From Corallococcus coralloides DSM 2259 (lineage in GTDB: Bacteria > Myxococcota > Myxococcia > Myxococcales > Myxococcaceae): a stretch of 64,000 nt of DNA. Every line of letters starts with the position of its first letter. Within the stretch, counting starts at the first letter, position 1. The stretch is taken from contig NC_017030.1 in NCBI RefSeq assembly GCF_000255295.1, positions 4,526,001 through 4,590,000 on the forward strand, given 5' to 3'. The notes under the pieces are model-generated. The model saw only the letters and a list, made by a program, of their open reading frames with translations, was not told where the DNA came from and made no database searches. The translations under genes and the position numbers were made by a program. Shown piece by piece: positions 1-9,119 of the stretch.

Positions 1-1
1 C

Positions 2-3000
2 GACGTGGGCTTCTACCCGCGCGAGGCCAACGTCATGGCGCAGGCCTTCGAGCCGGGGTCGCACAAGCTGACGGCCAACGTGGGCCCCGGAGGCCTGACG
101 TCCCGGGCGGTCTATGGCCCCACGCGGCGCATGGTGGGCCAGGTGCGCGCCAATGGGGCGCTGAAGGGCGTGCAGCTGGAGTTCAGCTCCCGCCAGCGCA
201 ACGCCGCCTTCAATCCGGGGGACCCGAACGCCCAGTGGGTCGTCCAGGCCACGCGCGACGGCAGCCTGCAGACGTTCCGCGACGGCGAGGCGTGGCGTGA
301 TGCATGGGCGCCCTCGGCGGAGGGAGCCTGGCGCGCGGACTCGGGCCTGCTGCTGCACGAGGGCACCACCGACGCGTCGCTCACCGCCACCGCGCCGGAG
401 ACGGAGGCGTGGGCCCTCTACGTGGAGCCCACCGCGGTGGACGGGGGGCCGGTGCGGCTGTCTCCGGGATTCGGCTTCACGGTGGGCACCGCCGCGAAGC
501 TCTCGTGGGACGGCGGTGGCTGGTGCCTGGACGTGGGCGGGCAGGGTGTCTCGCCCGTGGGCCCGGGCACCTCCAGCCCGGCCTCGCTGCTGCTGGTGGT
601 GACGGGAGGCCGGCTGCTGTTCTGGACGGACGGCGGTCTGGTGTTCTCCGTGGCGGCGGGCGTGCGCGGAGGCGCGGCGCTCACCTCGGGCACCGGAGAG
701 CTCGGCCTGCGCAACCTGGCGTGGATGGAGGGCCCGGTGATTCAAGCGCGCCTGCAGGACTCCACCGGAGCGGACCGGCAGCTCCAGGCGCTCGGGGGGG
801 ACACGTACCTCGTCAACCAGCTCATCGAGGACGCGCTGGGGCGCACCATCGTGAAGACGAAGTCCGTGCCCGGTGACTTCGGCTCGGGCGCGGCGCTGGC
901 TCCGCTCCTCTATCGCACGGGGCTGGTGGACCTGCCGGCCTTCCAGGCCTCGCTCGCGGGCAACGGCGTCATGGCTGGCGACGCGACGGACTACTGGAAT
1001 GGCGAGGCGGGGCGCTCCGCGGACGGAGGCTACCCGTACTCACGGCGCCTGCTGGAGGCCTCCCCGTTGGGGCGCACCGTGGAGGTAGGCCTGCCCGGTG
1101 CCGCATGGGCCATCGTCGACCCGTACACCACGCCCGCGGACTCACGGCCCACGTCGAAGGTGCGCTACGCGCCGGACGCGGCGGTGCTGCCGGGGCTGGA
1201 CCTGCCGGCCACCGACTTCCGCGTCACCACGTTCACCTCGCCCGTGGGCGAGCGGCGCCTGAAGGTGCGTGACGCGAAGGACGCCGCGCTCGCCGTGCTC
1301 GTGCCGCTGCCGGACGACTCCACGTATGTCTCCGCCATGGACCTGGGCATGCAGCCCACGGGCACGCGTACGCGCGTCATCCTCCCCGACGGCTGGCGCA
1401 ACGGCACGGACGCGGCCATCGTCCGCGACTACGACTGCCTGGGCCGGCTGCTGCGCGAGTCCACTCCCGACGCAGGGGAGACGCGCTACGTCCATGACCG
1501 GGGCGGGCGCGCGCGCTTCGCCCAGACCGCGGCGGACGCCGCCGAGGGCCGCATCAGCTGGACGACCTACGATGCGATGAGCCGGATGACGGCGCGCGGC
1601 CACGTGACGGCCGAATGGAACGAGCCCCAGCTGCTCGAGCGGGCGGAGCTTCCGGGCTGGCCGCTGACGGATCCGGGCGCGGGCGCGGTGACGACGGGCG
1701 TGTGGCGCTACGACGGCGACGGCTGGGACGCGCTGGCGCTGGGACAGCTGGTGGGCTCCCGCTCCCAGGACACGGGCGCGCCCGCGACGGTGGACTCCAC
1801 GTACCGCTGGACGGCGCTGGGACAGCCCGAGGCCCGCACCCTGCGCGTGACGTGGGACGACGGCGAGGAGGCCACGCCGCTGGAGGTGACGTTCGGCTAC
1901 GACAACACCAACGCGCTGGTGCGGCTGGGCCTGCCGCGTGAGCTGTTCCCCCAGCCCGGGCCGCTGCGGTACGGCCGCGACGTCCAGGGCAACGTCACCT
2001 CCATCCAGGACGAGGCGGGCACGGAGCTGGCCTCGTTTGGATGGGATTCGATGGCGCGGGTCCGGGCGGGCCGCTCCGGCCCCGTGAGCTGGGAGATGGC
2101 CTACGACTCGCCGGGCCACCTGCTGCAATCCGCCGCCTCCGCCGGGACCATCGCCACGCAGGCGTACACCTTCACGCCCGACAGCAACGTGCGCGGCACC
2201 AGCGCGGTGCTCGGCACGCACCGGGAGCAGCTCGCGTATGGCTATGACGGGCTGGGCCGCATCACCACCTCCGAGACGGTGGAGGGCACCGACGCCCCCG
2301 AGCGCTTCCAGTACGCGGAGGACCTCAACGGCAACATCCACGAACTCTCCGGCGCGAGGCTGTCGTACGTGCCGGGCCGCAACCAACTGGACACGGTCGC
2401 GTGGCCGGACGGCAGCGAGACGGCGTTCACCTGGCGGGCCGACGGCACGGTGTCGTCGCGCCGCACCCGGGGCACCGGACCGGTGGACCTGGACTTCACC
2501 TACGCGCCCGGCATGGCGCTGCCACGCGGTATCCAGATCCGCCCCGGCGCCAGCGACGCGAGCACCGTCGAGTACGCCTACGACGCCGACGGCGTCCGCG
2601 TGGCCACCCGCGTGCGCGGCCCCGGTGGCGAGGAGCGCGAGGTGCGCTTCCCGGGTGAGAACCAGCCGCTGTTCGTGACGGGCGGGAAGAGCGGCACCGT
2701 GCTGTACGTGCCGGGCCCCACGGGCTGCCCGCTGGTGTACCGCGACGGCGTCCGCTACCACGCCTCGAGCGACCGGCTGCGCTCCACGCGCGCGCTGTTC
2801 GACGCAGAGGGCACGTTGGTGGAGGGCTTCGGCTACACCGCCTTCGGCGCGGCGCGGGAGTCGACGGGCGCGGCGCCGTGGATGCGCCTGCGCTTCTCCG
2901 GCGCCGAGTACGACACGGAGACGGGCCTCTACAACCTCAACGCCCGCCTCATGGATCCGGTGCTGGGCCGCTTCTACGCACCGGACCCGGCCGACGAGTT

Positions 3001-3886
3001 CCCCAGCCCGTACACCTACGCGGGCAACCACCCGACCACGCGGGTGGACCGCACGGGCGCCATCTCGGACGGCGTCCGCACGATGGTCGTCGTGTTCTCT
3101 GGCGCCGTCTCCGCCGCGGGGACCGTGGCGGGGCTGGTCCTGGATGTGACGACGATGGGGCGGACGGCGGGGCTGTCCGCGCTCGCGAGCATGGTCTCCG
3201 CGGCCGGCTGGAGCGGCATGACCTACGCCCTGACCGCTGACGACTTCAGCTGGGGGGAGTTCACCGGCACGGTGATCGTGGGCGGAGTGAGCGGCTTCAT
3301 CCGCGGGGGCATCTCCGGCGGCATCCAGGGACGCGCCAGGGCGGGCCGCGAGGAGAAGGTGCGGGGCTTCCCGCAGCAGGCCGCCAAACTGGCCGAGGAC
3401 GCGGCAATGCCAGACGCCTCGCGCGCGACGAAGGCGAAGAAGTGGATGTCCGAGGCCACCTACTGGGATCAGCTGCAGAAGAAGCTCAACCCCGCCGAGG
3501 ACGCGTGGCAGCAGTTCATGGTGGCCCTGCCGCACAGCGCGCTGGGCAACACCATCGGCTACACCGTCGCCGGACTGGTTTCCATCCCGCTGACCAACCT
3601 GGTGACGCTCGTCGTCTACGGCGAGAACGAGTTCGGGGCGGGTTGGAAGGACGCCCTCAACGTCATCCTGGACGGAGCCTGGGGGCTGACCGTGGGCGTG
3701 GGCGGGACGTCGTTCGGCTACGCCGCGAACCGCTACCAGCTCAAGGAGCGGGTGACTCGCAAGCTCGAATCCGCGGCCAGAGGGATTCAGGGCGGACTGA
3801 CCGGCCCGAGCGTGATGGGCAGCTCGGGCAGCAGGGACTTCGGTCCGTCCGGCCAGCTCATCGTCGGCATGTTTGGAGTTTCCTGA
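2..3886 (+). CDS. RHS-repeat protein, 5' end outside window
   Basis: The reading frame is open at the left edge, so the N-terminus is missing; about 1294 residues are visible. Many YD-type repeats of the form YDxxGR are seen (for example YDCLGR, YDGLGR), and an RHS core motif, GLYNLNARLMDPVLGRFYAPDP-like, lies near residue 975. A Gly-rich jelly-roll or lectin-like stretch sits near residues 110-240. RHS proteins form a beta-shell that encloses a variable C-terminal effector. Here the roughly 280 residues after the core carry no nuclease motif I recognise and are rich in Gly and hydrophobic segments, which would fit a membrane-active or structural tail. The two following genes start within 20 bp and overlap, so they may be partners. 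Family call is firm; effector function is unknown. Confidence 0.9.
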   Translation, partial: DVGFYPREANVMAQAFEPGSHKLTANVGPGGLTSRAVYGPTRRMVGQVRANGALKGVQLEFSSRQRNAAFNPGDPNAQWVVQATRDGSLQTFRDGEAWRDAWAPSAEGAWRADSGLLLHEGTTDASLTATAPETEAWALYVEPTAVDGGPVRLSPGFGFTVGTAAKLSWDGGGWCLDVGGQGVSPVGPGTSSPASLLLVVTGGRLLFWTDGGLVFSVAAGVRGGAALTSGTGELGLRNLAWMEGPVIQARLQDSTGADRQLQALGGDTYLVNQLIEDALGRTIVKTKSVPGDFGSGAALAPLLYRTGLVDLPAFQASLAGNGVMAGDATDYWNGEAGRSADGGYPYSRRLLEASPLGRTVEVGLPGAAWAIVDPYTTPADSRPTSKVRYAPDAAVLPGLDLPATDFRVTTFTSPVGERRLKVRDAKDAALAVLVPLPDDSTYVSAMDLGMQPTGTRTRVILPDGWRNGTDAAIVRDYDCLGRLLRESTPDAGETRYVHDRGGRARFAQTAADAAEGRISWTTYDAMSRMTARGHVTAEWNEPQLLERAELPGWPLTDPGAGAVTTGVWRYDGDGWDALALGQLVGSRSQDTGAPATVDSTYRWTALGQPEARTLRVTWDDGEEATPLEVTFGYDNTNALVRLGLPRELFPQPGPLRYGRDVQGNVTSIQDEAGTELASFGWDSMARVRAGRSGPVSWEMAYDSPGHLLQSAASAGTIATQAYTFTPDSNVRGTSAVLGTHREQLAYGYDGLGRITTSETVEGTDAPERFQYAEDLNGNIHELSGARLSYVPGRNQLDTVAWPDGSETAFTWRADGTVSSRRTRGTGPVDLDFTYAPGMALPRGIQIRPGASDASTVEYAYDADGVRVATRVRGPGGEEREVRFPGENQPLFVTGGKSGTVLYVPGPTGCPLVYRDGVRYHASSDRLRSTRALFDAEGTLVEGFGYTAFGAARESTGAAPWMRLRFSGAEYDTETGLYNLNARLMDPVLGRFYAPDPADEFPSPYTYAGNHPTTRVDRTGAISDGVRTMVVVFSGAVSAAGTVAGLVLDVTTMGRTAGLSALASMVSAAGWSGMTYALTADDFSWGEFTGTVIVGGVSGFIRGGISGGIQGRARAGREEKVRGFPQQAAKLAEDAAMPDASRATKAKKWMSEATYWDQLQKKLNPAEDAWQQFMVALPHSALGNTIGYTVAGLVSIPLTNLVTLVVYGENEFGAGWKDALNVILDGAWGLTVGVGGTSFGYAANRYQLKERVTRKLESAARGIQGGLTGPSVMGSSGSRDFGPSGQLIVGMFGVS

Positions 3887-3902
3887 GAAGAGGGGAGAGG
3901 CG

Positions 3903-4907
3903 ATGCGAATCTGCGTGAAGACCGCGGTGATGCCCAAGAACAAGACCTGGGCGTCACCCATGAAGGTGGACTTCAGTGATGACCTGCTGCCGGGTGAGCG
4001 CGTGCTCGGGGCGATGGCGGGGCTGAGCTACTTCCGGCTGTACTACGCCGACAACGGCTCCACCTCCGAGTCGGTGGGGCAGGCCAGCGTGACGCTGGTG
4101 CCGAACCTCACCGAGGACGCCGTCCACGTGACGGCGTCACTGGTGATGACCAACTACAATGGCGCGGAGGCGGCCTGCTCCACGGACGGCAGCGGGCACG
4201 ACAGCTTCGTGCGCATCACCGTGGTCGCCGTGCTCGGGCTGATGAACCCCGCGTACCAGGCGGTGGCGGGCAACCTCTACGGACTCTCCGGGCAGTGGGG
4301 AGAGGCCATCCCCATCGCCTCCGCGTCGGCGGAGGCCCGCGCGTTCCTCGCCGGCTTCTACATCGCGGGCAGCAGCGCGAAGGAGGTGAGCAGCCTGTCC
4401 TTCACCTCCTCCGTGGAGAAGCCCGGCGGCGCCCAGGCGAAGGTGAGCGGGAAGGCGACCCAGAGCGGTGACGAGGAGCGGACGGGGACGGCGGACGTGG
4501 CCTTCCTGTCCACCGACGGGGTGTCCTATTACAAGGTCCTCTCCATCGACACGTCGTCCAGCAAGTGGACGGAGGTCGACGACGAGCGCGACGGCGTGAC
4601 GTGCGCCTTCAGCGTGACGCCCACCCTGGACCCGGGCGAGACGGTGCGCCGGGCCGGCGTGCTCCTGCAGAACGTGAACATCAACTTCGAGCGGGACAAG
4701 ACGAGCGACCTGGAGCTGTTCGAGGCGGGCGTCACGAGCGACACGCTGAGCATCTCGAATGGGAAGACCATCTCCGGGACGCTCATCCTGAACATCTTCA
4801 ACTCGCGCGCGGGAGACGACTACGGCATCGCGCCGCCCCCCACGAGCAACCTGACGGCGTTCGTCATCGCCGAAATCGCAAGGCCGCTGCCTGGAGGTGA
4901 GTCATGA
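3903..4907 (+). CDS. Unknown protein A of RHS-linked paralogous pair
   Basis: 334 residues, no signal peptide, rich in Ser, Thr, Gly and Val with alternating hydrophobic strands, so probably all-beta. The ATG at 3903 has a good GAGGGGAGAGG ribosome-binding site; an in-frame upstream ATG at 3873 lies inside the RHS gene and is less likely. The protein appears to have two halves. The first ends in a VRITVVAVLG-like strand and the second contains AFLAGFYI and AGVLLQNVNI. Both landmarks recur at matching places in the next gene (VWITVIAWVG, AVLSGFKL, AAVLLQSFF), so the two are paralogues. It lies 16 bp after the RHS gene and overlaps the next gene by 4 bp (ATGA). I recognise no family. Confidence 0.75.
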   Translation: MRICVKTAVMPKNKTWASPMKVDFSDDLLPGERVLGAMAGLSYFRLYYADNGSTSESVGQASVTLVPNLTEDAVHVTASLVMTNYNGAEAACSTDGSGHDSFVRITVVAVLGLMNPAYQAVAGNLYGLSGQWGEAIPIASASAEARAFLAGFYIAGSSAKEVSSLSFTSSVEKPGGAQAKVSGKATQSGDEERTGTADVAFLSTDGVSYYKVLSIDTSSSKWTEVDDERDGVTCAFSVTPTLDPGETVRRAGVLLQNVNINFERDKTSDLELFEAGVTSDTLSISNGKTISGTLILNIFNSRAGDDYGIAPPPTSNLTAFVIAEIARPLPGGES

Positions 4908-5845
4908 GCTGGGAATTCAGCCGCAAGGAAGTGGTCTCCGGGGACACGGCGACGTTCGACTTCTCGGGCGACGTGGGGCTCGCGCTGTATGGCATTTCGC
5001 GCTTCGACATCAACTTCGCCACCAGCGCTTCGGGCGGAAACCTGGGGGGCTCCTCCATCTCCGGGTTCGGCGTGAAGCTGACGCGGGAGAACGCGGGGGA
5101 GGACAGCAAGCGGCAGGTCAAGGTGAAGGCGGAGGTGACGGGCACGCCGCTGTCGTCCGCCAGGGTGTGGATCACCGTCATCGCCTGGGTCGGAGGCGAG
5201 TCCAGCACGCTCTATGTCGTGAGCGGTGAGGAGCTGGCGACGGGACAGATGTCCAGGCCCGAGGCCGTGGTGTCCCTGCCGGAGTTCTCCGCCGCCGTGC
5301 TGTCGGGCTTCAAGCTCGACTTCGCCTCGGGCAGCCACAACGTCAGCGGCGTGGGCGCGTCGGCGGGCATCTCCGCGTCCATCACCGCCCCGGGCAGCGC
5401 CTACGTCACGGGCGCCGGGACGCTGACGGGCAAGGGCGCCTCCAACTGCACGGTGAGCCCGTCGGGCCTCGTGCTGGGTGAAGCCCAGGAGAAGGCGTGG
5501 TTCGGGATGGTCGCCGACGAGTCGACCTACACCGTCAATGACATCAACTGGGGGAAGACGAAGCTGCGGGTGGAGACGGGCGCGTCGGTGGAGTTGAAGC
5601 ATGCCGCGGTGCTGCTCCAGTCGTTCTTCGGCCGCTTCAGCGCGACGAACATGGGCCCCACGCCGCTCAGCTCGGTGACCTTTGGTGCGAGCGAACCGGT
5701 GGTGGTGGCGGGCCCGGCCGGCGTCTTCGAGTTCGATTCCACCCGGTGGCTGGCCGACTGCACCACCATCGTGAACACGGGCAAGGCGATCTGGACGGAG
5801 GCGCAGACGTACTCGGCCGTCTACGTCTGGGCCGCGCTTGGCTGA
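4904..5845 (+). CDS. Unknown protein B of RHS-linked paralogous pair
   Basis: 313 residues, no signal peptide or transmembrane segment, predicted all-beta. It is translationally coupled to the preceding gene through an ATGA overlap. Strand landmarks VWITVIAWVG, AVLSGFKL and AAVLLQSFF align with equivalents in protein A, which indicates tandem duplication and divergence. The C-terminus ends in aromatic-rich YSAVYVWAALG, typical of an edge strand of a beta-sandwich or lectin-like fold. The last 25 bp overlap the convergent glutaminase gene. It may be an accessory, chaperone or surface partner of the RHS protein; that is inferred only from gene order. Confidence 0.75.
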   Translation: MSWEFSRKEVVSGDTATFDFSGDVGLALYGISRFDINFATSASGGNLGGSSISGFGVKLTRENAGEDSKRQVKVKAEVTGTPLSSARVWITVIAWVGGESSTLYVVSGEELATGQMSRPEAVVSLPEFSAAVLSGFKLDFASGSHNVSGVGASAGISASITAPGSAYVTGAGTLTGKGASNCTVSPSGLVLGEAQEKAWFGMVADESTYTVNDINWGKTKLRVETGASVELKHAAVLLQSFFGRFSATNMGPTPLSSVTFGASEPVVVAGPAGVFEFDSTRWLADCTTIVNTGKAIWTEAQTYSAVYVWAALG

Positions 5846-6843
5846 GGCCGTGACATGAACAGGCTCAAGCCGAGCCGTGGGGCCAGAAACCGCGCGACGA
5901 GCTGCCCCTTGACGCTGTTGCCCGCCGCGTCGAGCAGCGGGGCGAAGGTGCCCAGCCCGCCCTTTCCCGGTGCGACGGCGACGATGCCGCCGCCAATGCC
6001 ACTCTTGCCCGGGACCCCCACGTCGTAGAGCCAGTCACCAGAGGTCTCATACATCCCCGCCGTGGCCATCACCGCGAGCGTGTGATGACAGACCTCCTCG
6101 TCGACGACCCGCGTGCCGGTGAGTGGGTTGACGCCGCCGTCCGCCAGGGTTGCTCCCATCACGGCGAGCTCCCTGGCGGTCACCGCCAATGAACACTGGC
6201 GGGTGTAGAGCTCCGTCGTCAGGAGCGGCTCCGCCTCCAGGCGGCCCAGCGCGTGGAGCAGGAAGGCGAGCCCCTGGTTGCGCTGGTGGGTCTGCCTCGC
6301 GGACGCATACACCTCTTCGTCGAGCGCGAGCGGACGCCCGGCGAAGCGCGACAGCCCCTCATGGATGAACCGCCACCGGGCCTCGGGGCTGCTGCCTGGA
6401 ACGAGGCCCGTGGTCGCCAGCGCTCCCGGGTTCACCATGGGGTTGGTCCGTCCGTCCGGGCTCAGGTCGATGGCCATGGCCGAATTGAACGGCAGGCCCG
6501 TGCCATTGACCCCCAGCTTGCGCCGGGCCACTTCAGGCCCCAAAGCCTGACAGACGAGGGCGAAGAGGAACGGCTTGGAGACGCTCATGATGGAGAAGGG
6601 ATGGTCCACGTCCCCGGCCCCATGGCTGCTGCCGTTGATGCCCACCACGCACGCGCCGAAGAGCCGGGGATCCACCCGAGCCAGCGCCGGGTAGACCTGC
6701 GAGCACTGGCCCTCGGTGTTCCCCTGGTGGCGTTGGTAGGCCTCGTCCACCCACGCCCGGACCCGCTCCGCGGAGGGGAGCTGTCCGGTGGAGATGAAGG
6801 GGGGCTCGCCTGTCGTGTCCATGCGTGAAGGTTCGTTGCGCAT
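5821..6843 (-). CDS. glsA: Glutaminase A
   Basis: 340 residues, close to the usual 305-330 of the beta-lactamase-fold glutaminase family, which hydrolyses L-glutamine to glutamate and ammonia in the cytoplasm. Visible signatures are the catalytic S-x-x-K region (SVSKPF), NGTGLPFNS, NPMVNPGALATTG, the ARQTHQRNQGLAF segment and the C-terminal KSGIGGGIVAV loop. The start at 6843 is the longest option; an in-frame ATG at 6822 is equally possible, since neither has a clear ribosome-binding site. It is convergent with the RHS-linked gene and overlaps its end by 25 bp. Family call is confident. Confidence 0.93.
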   Translation of the reverse strand: MRNEPSRMDTTGEPPFISTGQLPSAERVRAWVDEAYQRHQGNTEGQCSQVYPALARVDPRLFGACVVGINGSSHGAGDVDHPFSIMSVSKPFLFALVCQALGPEVARRKLGVNGTGLPFNSAMAIDLSPDGRTNPMVNPGALATTGLVPGSSPEARWRFIHEGLSRFAGRPLALDEEVYASARQTHQRNQGLAFLLHALGRLEAEPLLTTELYTRQCSLAVTARELAVMGATLADGGVNPLTGTRVVDEEVCHHTLAVMATAGMYETSGDWLYDVGVPGKSGIGGGIVAVAPGKGGLGTFAPLLDAAGNSVKGQLVARFLAPRLGLSLFMSRPQPSAAQT

Positions 6844-6964
6844 GGATGTCTGTCAATGCCACACGACCCCACGGCCGTGGAGCAGCTGGCATGGCAGGAC
6901 TTGCTGGAGGCCGGGGGAGGGTGCTGGCATAGTGGTCGGCCAGGCTGAGAACGAGGAGTCGTCA

Positions 6965-7996
6965 ATGTCGCCGGTGCAGGTGAAGTCTCGTCAGGATCGA
7001 CTGCTGGGGGCCATCCAGCTCTCGACGATGGAGGGGGTGGAGATCGGGCCGCTCGCCAGTCCGATCGTCAGGCGTGACGCCGGGCGGATCCTCTATGCCG
7101 ACCATGCGAGCACCGAGGCGCTCCGGCGCAAGTACGAGGGGCACGGCTGGGATACCGCGACCATCGTGGACGTGGACCTGGTCCTCTCGTCGCAGACGCT
7201 GTCCGGTGCGCTGGGCGACCGGCGGGTGGACTTCGTGCTCGCGAGCCACGTCATCGAGCACGTGCCGGACCCCGTAAGCTGGCTGGGGGATTTGCGCCAG
7301 GCCCTGCGTCCCGGCGGCATCATCTCGCTCGCCATCCCGGACAAGCGCTTCTGCTTCGATGCCAAGCGCCCGGTGAGCACCCCCGGGGAGCTGGTGGACG
7401 CCTTCCTGTCGCGCCGCACCACCCCCACCGTGAAGCAGGTCTTCGACTTCTGGGCCTACTACTGCCAGGTGGACACGCAGGCCATGTGGAACTGCGACAT
7501 CGACGCGGAGCGCCTCCCGTGCTCCGGCACGCTCCAGAACGCGCTGCAGAAGTCCCGGGAGGCGGTGGCGTCCACCAGCTACACGGACGTGCACTGCTGG
7601 GTCTTCACCCCGCGCTCCTTCCTGGAGGCCGCGGCCACCCTGGCGGAGCTGGGGATGTTCCCGTTCCAGCTCGCGGACTTCTCATCGACCCCTCGAGGGG
7701 ATCTGGAGTTCTTCGTCAGCCTGAGGTGCGTCGAGGACGGGGAGAGCGAGCAGGAACGGGCCCTCCGCGCGCAGTCGCTGCGCGCCGCGGCGCTCGAAGC
7801 GGCGTCAGCGCCTGGCCCCTCACGGCCTCCGCCCCCTGCGCCCCCTGAACCCGTAACGCCCCCGGAGCCCCCGGCTCCCACGCCCCCGGAATGGGCGGAG
7901 GCCACGCTCCGGCTCGGCCGGCCGCTCTACCGCACGCTGGCGCAGGCGTTGCCTGGCGTGCGCACGCTGCGGGAGCGGCTGAGGCCCTGGCTCTAG
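6965..7996 (+). CDS. Class I SAM-dependent methyltransferase (EIGPL type)
   Basis: 343 residues. Motif I is the variant EIGPL near residue 22, followed by YADHAS and a VDVDLV acidic strand. Motif IV/post-I is VDFVLASHVIEHVPDP and the motif after it is LRPGGIISLAIPDKR. This EIGPL-type methyltransferase is often found near glycan genes, but no glycosyltransferase is present here, so the substrate is unknown. The C-terminal ~90 residues are a Pro-rich linker and a basic amphipathic end. The ATG at 6965 follows GAGGAG; upstream in-frame ATGs overlap the divergent glutaminase. The gene stops immediately before a series of palindromes. Confidence 0.82.
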   Translation: MSPVQVKSRQDRLLGAIQLSTMEGVEIGPLASPIVRRDAGRILYADHASTEALRRKYEGHGWDTATIVDVDLVLSSQTLSGALGDRRVDFVLASHVIEHVPDPVSWLGDLRQALRPGGIISLAIPDKRFCFDAKRPVSTPGELVDAFLSRRTTPTVKQVFDFWAYYCQVDTQAMWNCDIDAERLPCSGTLQNALQKSREAVASTSYTDVHCWVFTPRSFLEAAATLAELGMFPFQLADFSSTPRGDLEFFVSLRCVEDGESEQERALRAQSLRAAALEAASAPGPSRPPPPAPPEPVTPPEPPAPTPPEWAEATLRLGRPLYRTLAQALPGVRTLRERLRPWL

Positions 7997-8077
7997 GCAA
8001 GCCTGTCACAGGCTTGCTGAAACAGCCTGTTTGTTTCAGGGTATGTTTCAACCGAAGCCGCCGGTTGAGACATACCC
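7997..8077. repeat. Three abutting palindromes (terminator-like hairpins)
   Basis: Directly after the TAG of the methyltransferase are three back-to-back inverted repeats. 7997-8017: arms GCAAGCCTGT/ACAGGCTTGC around one centre base. 8018-8038: arms TGAAACA/TGTTTCA, with an alternative inner AAACAG/CTGTTT pairing. 8039-8077: arms GGGTATGTTTCAACCG and CGGTTGAGACATACCC, 16 pairs with one G-U, loop of 7. The third ends 3 bp before the next ATG at 8081. They may act as terminators, as a translation-blocking structure, or be a small mobile palindromic repeat. Confidence 0.75.
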
Positions 8078-8080
8078 TCT

Positions 8081-8506
8081 ATGTACACCTTCGATGAATC
8101 ACTCTGGCCCCTGGCCATCGTCCAGCGTAGCGACACCACGACGGACAGCGAGATGGAAAGCATCCTCCGGAGCCTTTCCAAGCTCATCCACCGGCGCGAG
8201 CCCTATGTCCTGATCATCGACTTTTCGCGGTCCCGTCCGCTGACGCATTCACAGCGGATGCTGCTGGCGGAGCATCAGGCCCAGACCGCCGACCTGGCTC
8301 GCGAGTACTGCAAGGGGTTCTTCGTGGTGATCAATTCGACCACGGCGAGGCTGGCAAGGGCTGTCACCAGCTTCGTCCGTCCCGAAGCGGATCAACATGA
8401 AGAGGTCGCGTCGTTGACCGAGGCGCTCGAGCGCGCGGCGGTCCGCTTCGAGCAGGCCGGTGTGACGCGGGGGGCCATCATCGCCCGCGCCCAGGCGCGC
8501 CGGTAG
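8081..8506 (+). CDS. Small soluble protein, possibly STAS-like
   Basis: 141 residues, no signal peptide. The pattern of hydrophobic strand (PYVLIIDFSRS), helix (THSQRMLLAEHQAQ), strand (CKGFFVVINS) and helix (ARLARAVTSF) resembles a STAS/SpoIIAA-like or similar alpha/beta fold. I do not recognise a specific family. There is no Shine-Dalgarno sequence: the ATG at 8081 lies 3 bp after a 16-bp hairpin, so translation may be leaderless, structure-controlled, or begin at the in-frame ATG near 8153. It stands alone, between the methyltransferase and a convergent VOC gene 17 bp away. Confidence 0.7.
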   Translation: MYTFDESLWPLAIVQRSDTTTDSEMESILRSLSKLIHRREPYVLIIDFSRSRPLTHSQRMLLAEHQAQTADLAREYCKGFFVVINSTTARLARAVTSFVRPEADQHEEVASLTEALERAAVRFEQAGVTRGAIIARAQARR

Positions 8507-8523
8507 GGGGCGTCGGGCCTGCC

Positions 8524-9012
8524 TCAGCCCCTGCGCGCCGCATTGATCTTCGAGATGTCGATCTTCCGCATCTCCATCATCGCGGCGAACACCCGCTTGC
8601 GCGCGGCCGGATCCGGATCGCTCATTCCTTCCGTCAGGGCAGCAGGGGTGATCTGCCAGGAGATTCCCCACTTGTCCTTGCACCACCCGCACTGACTTTC
8701 CTGACCGCCGTTGCCGACGATGGCGTTCCAGTAGCGGTCCGTCTCTTCCTGATCCTTCGTGCTGATCTGGAACGAGAAGGCTTCGCTGTGCTTGAACGTG
8801 GGACCGCCATTGAGGCCGATGCAGGGGAAGCCCAGCACGGTGAACTCCACCGTGAGGACATCGCCCTCCTTGCCGTCCGGGTAATCACCCGGTGCGCGGT
8901 GCCTGGCGCCAACGGAGCTGCCGGGGAAGGTGCGGGCGTAGAACTCCGCCGCCTCTTCAGCGCTGCGTTCGTACCAGAGACAGAGGACGGTCTTGTTCAC
9001 CGGGGTCGTCAT
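8524..9012 (-). CDS. VOC/PhnB-like protein
   Basis: 162 residues of the vicinal-oxygen-chelate fold, PhnB/3-demethylubiquinone methyltransferase-like subgroup. The beginning NKTVLCLWYERSAEEAAEFY and the pairs TVEFTVLGFPCIGLNGG and FSFQIS match the repeated beta-alpha-beta-beta-beta pattern; WGISWQITP is the usual C-terminal strand of the group. These proteins are often annotated as glyoxalase-like or methyltransferases, but their substrates are mostly unknown. It is transcribed alone; the promoter region is shared with the divergent EEP nuclease gene. Confidence 0.85.
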   Translation of the reverse strand: MTTPVNKTVLCLWYERSAEEAAEFYARTFPGSSVGARHRAPGDYPDGKEGDVLTVEFTVLGFPCIGLNGGPTFKHSEAFSFQISTKDQEETDRYWNAIVGNGGQESQCGWCKDKWGISWQITPAALTEGMSDPDPAARKRVFAAMMEMRKIDISKINAARRG

Positions 9013-9119
9013 GATTGCGCTCCTGGGTTCAGCTCGCCGTGATGCGGTGCGGCAAGCCTGGCCGCGTCAATGCGAACCGAAGAAACATTATCTCTCGATG
9101 GGCGAGAATCGAGAAAATC

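Noticed and set aside
1142-3961. 939-residue minus-strand frame opposite the RHS gene
   Set aside because: Arg/Ala/His-rich shadow caused by GC-rich third positions; no motif and fully opposite a clear RHS gene.
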